64,000 nucleotides of DNA from assembly GCA_025917655.1 (NCBI GenBank), contig CP084615.1, positions 1,860,001 through 1,924,000 of the forward strand, read 5' to 3'. How positions within the stretch are numbered: the stretch's first letter is position 1; every line of letters begins with the position of its first letter. This document shows positions 53,831-63,758 of this stretch, piece after piece. The position numbers were made by a program, and so were the translations under genes. This DNA comes from Chlorella sorokiniana. Its lineage: Eukaryota > Chlorophyta > Trebouxiophyceae > Chlorellales > Chlorellaceae. The notes under the pieces were generated by a model that made no database searches, had not been told where the DNA came from, and was given only the letters and a program-made list of their open reading frames with translations.

Positions 53831-54526
53831 CCCGGCAGGCTCCTCCCGAGGCTTGGCCGGGCGGCGGTAGCGCCTGCTTCAGGCTCAGCGGCCATGGCTG
53901 TGGCTGCGGGGGAATGGCTGTGAGCTGGGGCCAGCAGGGGACGTGCGGGCTGCCGGGCGGGAGCGGCAAGGGGAGGAAGGACCCTGCAAGATGCAAGCAC
54001 CAGGGCTTGATCAGAACCTGACAGCCAGGAACTCAATTGTGAGCATAAACGTGTGTCCCACCCTGCTCACTTGACGCCAAGCTTGTGCGAACTAGCGGAA
54101 ATGCGGGCCGAGGGGCTAACAGAGTTCCCCAATGCTGCCATCAGCATTAAAAAGATGTGATCTGCATCCTTGCGAGGGGAAAGCGGCTGCCATTGGAGCA
54201 GCAATGGTGCCAGCACAGCAGCAAGAAGAATGGCGCAACGATTGATCAATTGAGGCACGATCCTCGTCAGACGTCGCGTTGCTTTCCGTGTTTTGGCGGC
54301 CTGGAGCCCTCGATCTCACCATCCAACGCTGGTCCACTCGGGCGCCTCAGAGGCGGTGATAAACCGTGGAAAGGCTCGGCATAGGAGCGAAGGTACTTTC
54401 TTAATATTGCACAAGCACTGCGGGCACCGGCCACCGCGGGTCAGCTGCCCTGCCGCCACCGCCGCCGCAGTGGTCATTAATGCCCACACCCCCACACGCA
54501 GCCTGCTCTCTCGCCCTGTCAGCAGG
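53831..54526. other. Divergent intergenic region
   Basis: About 700 bp between the starts of the acyl-peptidase (-) and the TPR protein (+). It contains both promoters. The region around 54000-54420 is clearly AT-richer than the genes. No gene seen. Confidence 0.5.
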
Positions 54527-56542
54527 ATGGCGGAGCTCGCGGCAGCGCTCGCGGCGCTGTCAGGGGGCAAGGCAGGAGGCAGCAGCGCGTCGCCCCCAAC
54601 GACGCCCACGCCCCTCAGCCCCTCGGCGCTCGCCCAGCCCGGCTGGTTCATCCCCCCACCTGCTGCGCCTGCCGCACTGCCGCGCCTCAGCCCTGACAGC
54701 CCACGAGTGCAGCCGGGAAGCAGCCGCCCATCCCGCCGACTTCGACTGCGTCTACCGCTATGGGCTGAGCCTGCAGGAGCTGGCGGGGCGGCTGTCAGCG
54801 CAGCCAGCAGACCAGCTGTCGCTGCTGAACCAGGCGGCGGAGGTGTACTGCGAGGCGTCCCGCTTGCAAGGCGGCCGCCACGCCGCAGCGCTGTGTGAGA
54901 TCCTGCCGCAGCGTGCTGCCTGGCATGCGCCGGGGTCTCTCTGGGCGTCCAGGGCAGTCGAGCAGCACTGCTCCTGATGAGCTGTCACCACGCTGTACCC
55001 CCTGAAGCTTGCTGCCTGCGTGCGCTGATGGCTCGCCCCGCTGGCCCTGCAGACAACTGGGCGGTGGCACTGACAGACATAGCGCGCCTGGTGCGGGCGC
55101 AGCAGCCGGGAGAGGCGTATGAGTGCCTCACCGCCGCGGCCTCCAAGTATGCTCAGTCTCTGGCGGTGCTGCCAGACAACCCGCAGGTGTGGGGTGGTGT
55201 GAGCGATGGGTGGTTGCGGGGTGGGGGTTGGGAACTTGTGGCACCAGCAGGCAGCATTGCCATGCCGCTGATGCGTCAGAGGGTTGCCAGAGGGCGTGTG
55301 CATGCAGCACAGCACAGCAGGGCTTCCCCCTTCAGTGACTGCCCGCGCCTGTCCATGCTGCCCCTCTGCTGCAGGCCAACAACAACTGGGGCCTGGTGCT
55401 GCAGGACCTGTCCAGCCTGCGCCCCACGCAGGAGCGCGCGGGCTACCTGCGCCACTCGCTGCGCAAGTTCCGCCGGGCGCTCCGCCTGCGGCCAGGCTTT
55501 GACCGGGGTGAGCCCTGGGCTGCCTGCAAGCGGTTGAACGCCTGGGGACGCGGTTTGCACCGCCCCGCAGCACCACATCCGATACCCAGGCATCAAGGCT
55601 GATGCGGTTGTTTGAAACCTGTCCCTTGCTTGGAGTGCTGTGCAGCACCACTGGCAGCATGCGCCGTTCCTTCAAACCGGTGTGGCCCCCTGCCATGCAG
55701 CTTGCTACAACCTTGGGACCGTCCTCTACTCGCATGCCTGCACCCTGCAAGAGGAGCTGCTCGCCGGCCAGGAGCAGCAGGAAGCGGCAGCGGCGGCGGG
55801 CGCGGCGCGCAGCAGCAGCCTTGGGGTGGGCAGCCCGCTAGCGGGGGAGGCGAGCGGGCACGGCGGGCGCGGGGCAGCCGAGCGTGCGGTGCAGGCAACC
55901 TTTGCGTACGCCGCCCAGTACATAGCCCTGGCCTACGCCATGCAGCCCAGCAAGCAGGTGTACGTGGACAGCCTGCTGGCGGTGCAGCGCCTGCTGCCGC
56001 TGCCGCACCTGCGCGCGGGGCCGCTGCTGGCGGTGCACCCTGATGGGGAGGGCACCCCGACGAGCGCTGGGTGCAGTGCTGGTTTGGGCTGGGGCCAGAC
56101 GGCCTGGCAGCGGTGCGGCCGCCCGCCGCGCACGCAGCAAGCGGCGGCCACGGCGGCCCCCTGGCCAAGGCGCCGCCACCCATTCGTTACGACCTCGCCG
56201 ATGTGTCGGACGCGCGGCTTGCGGCTGACCCCAGCCTGCCCCGCGGTGCAGCCTTCTGGCTCGGCCTGTGCAGCAACCCCAGGTGGGCCCGCCGCAGGGC
56301 TGCCAAGACTGCGGGCCGAGGCCGCAGCAGGGCAGGGAGATGCCGTGGCCGACCCCGGACGAGCGCCAGCCCCTTGACCTCGCCGCCCGCTGGGCCTCCT
56401 CGCTGCCTGCAGGGGCGCATACCTGGTGGCTCCAGACCGGGACGACGCGGAGGGGTGGGTGGACGCGCTGCTGCTGCTGTCGCACCTGCTGCGCGACGGG
56501 TCCACTGAGGGCATCCAGGCGGCTCTGTCGGTGCGGCGGTGA
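54527..56542 (+). CDS. TPR-repeat protein with C-terminal PH-like segment
   Basis: Probable scaffold or trafficking protein. The ATG at 54527 opens a low-complexity leader (MAELAAALAALSGGKAGG...). TPR-type helices follow: CVYRYGLSLQELAGRLSAQP, LLNQAAEVYCEASRLQG, NWAVALTDIARLVRAQQPGE, ASKYAQSLAVLPDNPQ, NNWGLVLQDLSSLRPTQERA, KFRRALRLRPGFDR, CYNLGTVLYSHACTLQEELL. The C-terminal part is WVQCWFGLGPDGLAA... and then PPPIRYDLADVSDARLAADP, AYLVAPDRDDAEGWVDALLL, LSHLLRDGS. Its last strand-plus-helix pattern (YLVA....AEGWVDALLLLS) resembles the end of a PH domain. The stop TGA is at 56540-56542. A frame change lies near 54640-54720. It could be a relative of plant HLB1, a TGN/early-endosome TPR protein; this is tentative. 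Confidence 0.68.
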
Positions 56543-56990
56543 AAACAAGGCCTTTGGCGCAGTGGACGACCAATCCTGTCCCACGCGTCTTTGAACATGT
56601 AAAAAATGGTGGACGACGGACTGTGGACCGTCAAGGATAGAGGGAAATGCACATTGCTATGAAAAATGAAAGAATGAAGGATACAACGTAGGGAATCTGT
56701 TCAAAACTGCTTGTGTGTGTCGGGAGGGCAGCGCAACTCGACAGGTGAAACCAAGCACTGCACACGATGCGAGCGAAGGACACCTACAATTGCTCAACCT
56801 GATGAACAGGCACAGCGTGGTGCTTCAATGCGACTTCAGGCGGGAAGGGCCCGCCTCTAGTGGAACTGGCAAAGCGGCGGCCGCCTGGCCCCCAAGCGGC
56901 ATGTCGCCTGCCAAGCGCACGGGCGTGTCGGAAGGTAAGGCGCCCGAGGGGCGCGTCCGATTCGCTCCGTCTTTGACGCAGCCTTTCCGC
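56543..56990. other. Convergent 3' region, no gene seen
   Basis: 448 bp between the TPR protein end (+) and the AIG1-like gene end (-). AT-richer, no conserved frame. Confidence 0.45.
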
Positions 56991-58690
56991 TCAGCAGAAA
57001 CCGTTGCTTGGCCCTGCAATGCCAGCGCAACACACGCACGGCGGTGTTGGCACGAGCCTGCAGCCTTGCAAGTGTGCCAAGAACAGGGAGATGGCGCGCG
57101 ACAGTGCACGGGCATGCCAACACCCCCACCTGGTCATCGCCACCACCGCAAGGAAGGCGCCCACGTGCACCGCAAAGAGCCCAAGGTAGGAGGCCCACGC
57201 ATACGGCTTGCGCGCGTCTGTGGGTGGGGACGGGGCGGAGGGAGGGTGGGAGCCGAGACGGCAGCAAGGAGGATGGTTGGGGGCCTAGCCTCGGCAGCAG
57301 CACCAGAGCCGCGTGCGCCGCACCACACGCGTCAGCAAGGTGCCCAGCCGCGGCAGGCGCAGCGCCGACGCGCCTAGGAAGGGGTAGATGAAGCGGCCGG
57401 TGCGCAGGTAGAACAGAGCGGACCAGACCCCAAACAGGCTGGACCACAGCGCCACCCAGCCTGAGCTGTACAGGTCGACTGAAGGGGGGCAGGGGAGCAG
57501 GGGTTGGAGGGCCAGGCTGGCAAAGGGCGGGCAGCCCACGAGGTCGGGCTGAGGGCACCCCGGTCCCATGCGGGGCCCCCACCTGGGATGCGGTTGAGCA
57601 GCAGATCTCCCAGGATCATCACCGCGTTAAAACCGTGTTGCTGCGTCTCAACAGGGGAAGCAAGTGAGCAGGGATCGGCTGCAGGGTGTGAGCCAACGCA
57701 CACAACAACTTCGAACGGGCTGCGGGGAGAGGAGGCGCGAGACGGGTGGGCTGCGTGCGGGCGCAAATTGGGCGGGCCATGCGGCGGCGAGCAGGCTGCA
57801 CAGCAGTCACGTTGTAGCTCTCAAAACTGTAGAATCGCTCCCGCCAGTACCGCGTGTGGGCCGCATCCGGGTTTTGCAACACCATGGGCACCAGCCAAAA
57901 CCAGGTGAGCAGGAAGAGAGCCAGGGACATCTGCACACGCAGCGGCGGAGGTGGGCGGGGGGGGCGGCTTTGTGGGCGGGGTGGGCGGTGACGGCAGCGA
58001 GAGGAACACAGTCGGCAGGGGCCTTTCACGTTGTACGACTCGAAGTTGTGGTGCACCGAGTGCCAGTAGGCGGCCTCGCTGGGGCCCGCCGCCCCGCCCT
58101 CCAGCATGGGCACCAGCACCAGCCAGGTCATGCCATCCACCAGCAGAGCCATCTACGGGGCGGCGCGTGCACGCATCACCCGGCAACCGACCCATCCGCC
58201 ACAGCCACCCAGCTGTGCTCGCTGCCACGCCCCTCGCCATTGCAGCCGCCTCCGTGGCCGCAGCAGCCAGGCATCTGATCCAGCTGCACGGCTGGGCCGC
58301 ACACTCACCGGCGTGGCGATGCAGAATGTGGCCAAGGTGGCCCTGCCCAGCAAGTCCACGCCCCTACCCCAGGTTGCGTTCTTGGCCCTGGCGGGCCGCT
58401 GCCTTGCCGCACGCAGGCATGCCGCGGAGCCAAGCGCAAAGAAGGCTGTGAGCAGCCACCAGTTCCTGCGGCGACAACCTTGATGTGACTGGCGGTGTCT
58501 ACCTTGCGTTGCGTGAACAGCCATTGTTCAGGCCAGCACAGCAGCTGCAGCTGCTGGAACCCACCAGACTGTGAAGAAGATGAAGACGCGGCGCCCGGTC
58601 CGCACCACCTGGCGCAGCCCGATGAACAGAGCCCAGCCCAGCATGGCCAGGCGGTAGGCCAGCAGCAGCTGCGGGGGACCTGTGAGCAGT
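56991..58690 (-). CDS. Multi-pass membrane protein, AIG1/FAR-17a or rolling-stone-like
   Basis: Integral membrane protein with about six helices. Exons on the minus strand: 58565-58678 (LLLAYRLAMLGWALFIGLRQ ... VFIFFTVW), 58309-58465 (NWWLLTAFFALGSAACLRAA ... LATFCIATP), 58030-58152, 57811-57930, 57583-57640 (QHGFNAVMILGDLLLNRIP), 57374-57478 (VDLYSSGWVALWSSLFGVWS ... GRFIYPFL), and from 57217 down (PYAWASYLGLFAVHVGAFLA). FFTVWN, the FESYN-HG.NAVM.L.D..LNRIP block and the final YPFLD motif match the AIG1/rolling-stone superfamily by memory of its pattern. Exons 58030-58152 and 57811-57930 are copies of each other (see findings). The intron after 57374 has a GC donor (CTAG|GCGCGT). The first coding exon is not resolved. 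The stop at 56991 follows if the last exon runs on without another intron. Function unknown; some family members are lipid hydrolases. Confidence 0.65.
57811..57930 (-). repeat. Duplicated exon B (40 codons)
   Basis: Bounded by an AG acceptor (GTGTGCAG|ATG) and a GT donor (TACAAC|GTGACT), phase 0-0. It encodes MSLALFLLTWFWLVPM ... YWRERFYSFESYN. It is aligned with exon A at 58030-58152 by length, borders and about one third identity. Confidence 0.8.
58030..58152 (-). repeat. Duplicated exon A (41 codons)
   Basis: Bounded by an AG acceptor (CCCCGTAG|ATG) and a GT donor (TACAAC|GTGAAA), phase 0-0. It encodes MALLVDGMTWLVLVPM ... YWHSVHHNFESYN. It is separated from exon B by a 99-nt spacer. Confidence 0.8.
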
Positions 58691-59038
58691 CGCCAGACAC
58701 GGCACTTCAGCTTGCGGTCAACCTGTGTTCAGCCACAACACCGGCCCCCTCTGCGGAGATAGAGGAGTCACTGCCGCCTCGGCCATGCACTCACCTATGC
58801 TGCAGTCTGTCAAGTCTTCTGGTCGAAGTGTGGCAAAGGTGCGTTTGCTGCAACATAGGGACAGCCAACAGCGGCTCAGGTGCGCCTGTTGGCGGGCGGT
58901 CAGAGAGCTACAGTGGCAGGAGTGCATGTGAGCTTGATTTGCTGGCCTGTTACGATGGGATGATGAGAAGGGGAGCTCAAAACGCAAGGGTCGTTCAGAG
59001 GTCGATAGCGGAGACACGAGAAGTGCACGTCCAAAGTC

Positions 59039-60666
59039 TCACCCCCAAGTGAAGGCGGACACGCCCCAAATCCACCCAATCAGCTTAATGAGTAGAATGA
59101 CCGTCGGCAGCATGTCGGGGGCAAAGCGGGCCGCGGCAGGCTTCTTCGCCACCTTCTGAGTGCAAAAGGTAAGGTAACGGTATCGACAGTCAAATTTAAG
59201 CATGCGGGGCGTTTTGAGCGACCAAGGGAACCTGTGCTGCGGGGGCTCATGCGTCCCAAGTGCTTGGCTGGCACCCCACGTCATTCGACTTCCCACCTGC
59301 GCCCATCAGCAGCCCCATCAGCAGCCCCGTTGCTTGCATCACATGTACGAGGGCAAACTGCTTGCAGTTCTGACTTGTCAAGCACACGGCTGTACAAATG
59401 AACATGCAGCAAGAGGACACGGCAGAGGCCCACATGCTACTGCCTGGCTGCAGACCTCACTTCCTGCCCAGCTGGGCGTACGCAGCCAACGTGGCCAGTG
59501 TGGGGTCTGGAGGCCCAGCAGACCTTGCCCCGAACGCTGCCCTCCACCCCCGCCTGGCCGCCCGCCGGCTCGCCGCCCGCACCCTCCAAAACCGGGGCGG
59601 AGGGCAGCGGGGAGCCTCCACTTCCGCTGGCTGTGCCCGCCTCTGCCGCCTCCAGCTCTTCCACATACTCCGGCATCTCCACAAGCTCCACGCTGCTGCC
59701 ACTTGAGGCGGCAGGGCTCACACGGCGTGGCGGCGGCACGGCGGCGGACGAGCCTCCGCCCTCGCCCTCGGCGCCGCCGCCAGCCGCCTCCGAGGCTGCC
59801 GCTGCCGGGCCGAGCCCTGCCTGCTCCTCGCTCCACTGCTGCAGGGCGGCCATGATGCCGATGCGCTCCTGCACGGCGCACAGCTGCATGGGCGAGCGGC
59901 ACACGCAGGCTGGTGGAGCAAGGGAGCGAGCGGCGGCGCACCTGCACCTCCTCCAGCTGGCGCAGCAGCCGCCGCCTCCTGCCCGCGTTGCGCCCCATCA
60001 GGGCCGCGACATGCGCCAGCGCCCCGCCCGTCAGCCGCGCCAGCACAAACACGCCACCCAGCAGCCACAGGCCGCGCGCCACGGCGGGGGACTGGGCGGC
60101 CCGCACCGGCAGCGCCCGCACAGTTGTGTGCACCAGGCTGAGGCCAAACGCCACTGCCGCGGCCACGCCCAACTGCGGCAGCAAACACATCGGATTCGAT
60201 CTCCGATGTGCAGGCTTCCCCGTTGTGAGACGATGCGCGAGGGCGGCATCAGGCTGCTCAGCGTCCCACCTCCTTGGCCACCAGCTCTGGAGGCACCACC
60301 TCGGTCTCAAACTCGCGCAGGGCCGCCGCCATGCCGCGAGCCTCCCCCTCCAGCGCCTCCACATGCTGACACAGGGTCACGTATGCTCGCCGCAACGCAT
60401 TCAGGTCGGTGGCGTGCAGCTCGCCCAGCTTGCGCTGCAGGCGCAGCACCTGCACAAGCGGACGGCGGCAGCGGCGGCAGGGCAGGTGGCCGCTATGCTC
60501 CCGCAACCCAACGCTTGGCACAGGGCGCGATCGTTCCAACTGTGGAAATGCCATACAAGGATGGAGCGGAGAAGCACTAGCTCCAGGACGCACCTCTTCT
60601 TGAAGCCGGCCTATCTCCGCCCGCAGTCCTGCCTGATCTGGCTCTTGCTGGCCTTGTGTCGCCATA
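59039..60666 (-). CDS. Unrecognised membrane protein with N-terminal coiled coil
   Basis: I do not recognise the family. It starts MATQGQQEPDQAGLRAEIGR at 60664-60666 and runs into a coiled coil (VLRLQRKLGELHATDLNALR, YVTLCQHVEALEGEARGM). Two helices follow: LGVAAAVAFGLSLVHTTVRA and VARGLWLLGGVFVLARLTGG, then NAGRRRRLLRQLEEVQ. A long acidic Ser/Gly/Pro region contains SSGSSVELVEMPEYVEELEA. A short exon near 59285-59368 gives a third hydrophobic stretch with a Gly pattern (VMQATGLLMGLLMGAG). The last exon gives a fourth helix, DMLPTVILLIKLIGWIWGVS, and stops at 59039. A frame change near 59500 is needed to reach PTLATLAAYAQLGRK. Joins around the last two exons do not keep phase as written. The 5' end of the next minus gene lies only a few hundred bases below. 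Confidence 0.5.
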
Positions 60667-60981
60667 ATTTGGTCTCGAATGACGCCACCGCGAAGAGACG
60701 GAGTGAAGAGCCTGGTTTTCTGGCGCACCGCTGCCAAGCGGGCGCCCGCCATGTGCGCCAGGGGCAGCCGATCCAGTTATGTTACAGTTGCAAGCAGTGC
60801 AGCCAAAGAAAAGGGTGGAGCTATCCAGAGTCTGGCAGCGGTGTTGCAGAGGGATGAAAGGGCGGCAACAGGGCAGGGAGCACGAGAGGCAGGTGGCAGC
60901 GGCGGGACCAGGCAGCAGGAAGCAGAGGGTGAGTTTGAGATGAGAGCCATGACGGGCACGGCGACGGCGGCAGCGCCTCGT

Positions 60982-63758
60982 TCAGGCGGCTGCATCCTGC
61001 TTGAACTGGCCGCTGCGGTACTGCTTGGGCACGGTGTTGCCGCTGTCCCCTTCCTTCACGTTCAGCCAGTCTTCCATCCACTCCCAGGCCGCCCCGCAAA
61101 CGTGGTGTTAACCTGCACATCCTTCTCCGGCTTGGTGCACTCCATGCCTTGCAGGTCGATGGGAGCGCCGCCCGCCAGCGCCGCGTACGTAAGCGCGCTC
61201 TCCCGCCAGTGGGCCAGCCGCGGCGTGCAGCCCTCCTCCTTCTCGCCCAGCTTGCAGTCGCCGCTGCAGGAGGGTGAGAGAGGTGCTCCGGTGCGTTGGC
61301 ACGCGGGCAGCGGCTGGGTTTGGGGTACTGGCTCAGGCGAAATGCCACGGCGCAACATGCGCCGCCAGCAGGCCATCCGCACGGGCGGCACTTCACCACA
61401 TGTCCCATGGCCTGCCTGCTGCGTCGCTTTCCTCCACGCCCCACAACCGCCACCCCCCACCACCACCACGTGCCACCCACCTGTACCACTCCATGCGGTC
61501 CTTCATGTTGTTCAGCAGCCCGGCGTGCCACTTGAAGTGGTGGATGGGCACCACCTCGTCGGCCTCCAGCATGATCCACGGCCGCACCTCCGGCGGCAAG
61601 TCCTCGTCCCACGGAGGCGAGTCTGCGGCGGGGGGTGGGCCGCAGCGCGGGTCAACCACACGGCAGCTTCCGCTGCAGACCCCGCGCAAGCTGACGTGCC
61701 AGCCAGGGGACCTCTCGCACTCCACACCACACCTCCACAGCTCTCACTCGCCGTCCAGGCCTCATCCCCACATCGACTGGACCCTGAACACAGCAGCCAT
61801 GCACGGTCAAGCCCCACCTTTGTACTGGTAGTTGTCTGGGAAGCGGTGGTAGGGTGTGCGGTTGAAGAGGTCCAGGTCGAGGTTGAAGGCACGGGGGGCG
61901 GGGGCAGCGCGCGGGGGCGGCGCACAGGGGCCGTAGTACGCTCGCGCGTCATCCGCAGTGATCATGTGCTGGCTGCTGCGGCTGACGCGGAAGTGGGCCT
62001 GTGTGTGTGTGTGTGTGTGTGAAAGGGGGGCCGGGGATGCGGGACTTTGGGGGCTGAGACGAGGGATCCACGGCTTGACGGCAATGGAGAGCCGGGAAGC
62101 AGCCGCCGCCAAGCAGGCTATGCAGCGCCTCATGCGCCGCCCGCCCCCTTGGCACCCGCGCGCCGCCGCCTCACCCTGAAGGCCACCACCTTGCTGTCCC
62201 AGCCCTTGTAGAGCTTGCGGGCCACGGAGCACGTGAGCGGGAACTGCGCAAACAGCGAGGCCACGCCCGCGGAGGTGTCGCCCATCGGCTGCGCCACAGG
62301 CGCCAGCGCGCCGTCCGCCGCCACGCGGTCCACCAGGCGGCCGCGGATGTACGTGGCCTGCGGGAAGCGGGCCTCGGCGATGGCGGCGATGCCGTCCCTG
62401 GGGCAGCGAGGCGGGGAGGGGGGGGCGGCGGGTGCGAGTGAGATGGAGGCCAGGGCGGGGTTAGAGGGGGCCCGCCCTTCCAGGCCCGGCTCCTGGGCAG
62501 CGCAAGCACAGCCGCACTGATTTGTGCGCAGGAGCAGGCCCCTGCCCTCTGGCTGGCACGCCGCTCCCGCATGCATCCGCCCCTGACATCCCCCTTTTGC
62601 GGCGCGCTCACTTGACGAAGCGGCCGCCCCAGTCCTGCAGCTCGTCCACGTCCGCCGCCACCACCCAGTCGGTGGGGTCGCTGACGTAGTCGCCCAGCAT
62701 GGCCAGCTGCTGCACCATGTGCTCCTCGCTGGAGTACACGCCCTCCCACACCCTGTCGCAGGTGGAGGGAAAGGGGAAGTGTGTGTGTGTGGCGGAGGGG
62801 GTGTTTGAGGAGCCAACCTGCAGGCAGGCGCCTGCGGAAAGAGGCCACTGAGCTGCGCGGTACAGGCGGTACAGGCGTCGCCGGGGGGCTGCCTTCGGCG
62901 CTGGGCCCCGTTCCTGCCTCTGCTGACCAGGGGCCGCTGCGCCACCGCCACACCTCAGCCTGGTTGAGCAGACGCCTTCGCCCATCCAACACCTCGAACC
63001 CCCCCGGCCCTCTTTCCCCTCCCCACCGGGCTTTCAGAAAGCATCCCTGCGCACCCTCCAGCCGTGGCTCCCACCTGCACTCCACCGCATAGCCCGAGCA
63101 GATGCCCATGGCGTCCTCCAGGCCCTTGCGCGAGTACTTGCCGGGGGTGTGGTGCAGCAGCACCAGGAAGCGGCGCCACGTCACCCCCAGGCCGTGATAG
63201 TAGTTGAAGAAGTGGGGCAGCAGCTTGTTGCCGTCGTAGTCTGTGTTCACCAGGGTGTACACCCAGACCCTGGGGGTGCGGGGGGGGAGGAATGGATGGG
63301 AGCGTGCGGCGCATCAAGAGGTGGGTCGCACCCTGCCCCTGTGCCCAAACCTGAGCCACCAATGCAACGCAGAATCAATCAAACAAGGGAAGAATGCGTG
63401 GGGCAGTGCAGCTGCTTGTGAGACTGGCAGCAGCAACGTTGGTGAAACGATGACGAGGGAGAGTGCACAGGTGGTGGGCTAAGCGGCGGTGCACAATGTC
63501 GCTGCATGGTGCATGACTGATGCGACAACTCCAATCCTCCACAGGATCATCAACAGTAAAATCATGCGATGCACAACACGCAGAATGCAGCCACGCCTAC
63601 CAACCGACCAGACCCTCTGGCAGCAGGCGGTGCGCTCAGGGCCGCCTTCCTTCCTGCGCTTTGCTGCACGTCAATTCTCACCTTGAAGCGGTTGCATGCC
63701 CAGCCAAGCACATCAGTAGCAGCGCCAGGGCTGCACCAAAGCGCGGCGGCCGCGCCAT
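60982..63758 (-). CDS. Secretory-pathway glycosyltransferase, GT2/GT92-like
   Basis: Putative Golgi/ER or secreted glycosyltransferase with a GT-A fold. Exon 1 (63683-63758) is a signal peptide: MARPPRFGAALALLLMCLAG, HATAS. Exon 2 starts at 63270: VWVYTLVNTDYDGNKLLPHF, FNYYHGLGVTWRRFLVLLHH, then GYAVECRVWEGVYSSEEHMV. The DxD-type metal site is in DPTDWVVAADVDELQDWGG. Next come YIRGRLVDRVAADG, FPLTCSVARKLYKGWDSKVV, HFRVSRSSQHMITADDARAY, PWIMLEADEVVPIHHFKWHA and LLNNMKDRMEWYR. A Cys-containing C-terminal part ends VKEGDSGNTVPKQYRSGQFK, QDAAA-stop (60982-60984) after a frame change near 61105. The HHFKWH block after the DVDEL site is typical of GT92-type enzymes. The sugar donor is unknown. The acceptor at 61998/61999 is preceded by a pure CA repeat. 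Confidence 0.75.
62000..62021. repeat. (GT)n microsatellite abutting a 3' splice site
   Basis: On the minus (sense) strand this is a run of about ten CA units ending in CACAG, immediately before the exon that starts AHFRVSRSSQ. It replaces the usual pyrimidine tract. Confidence 0.85.
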
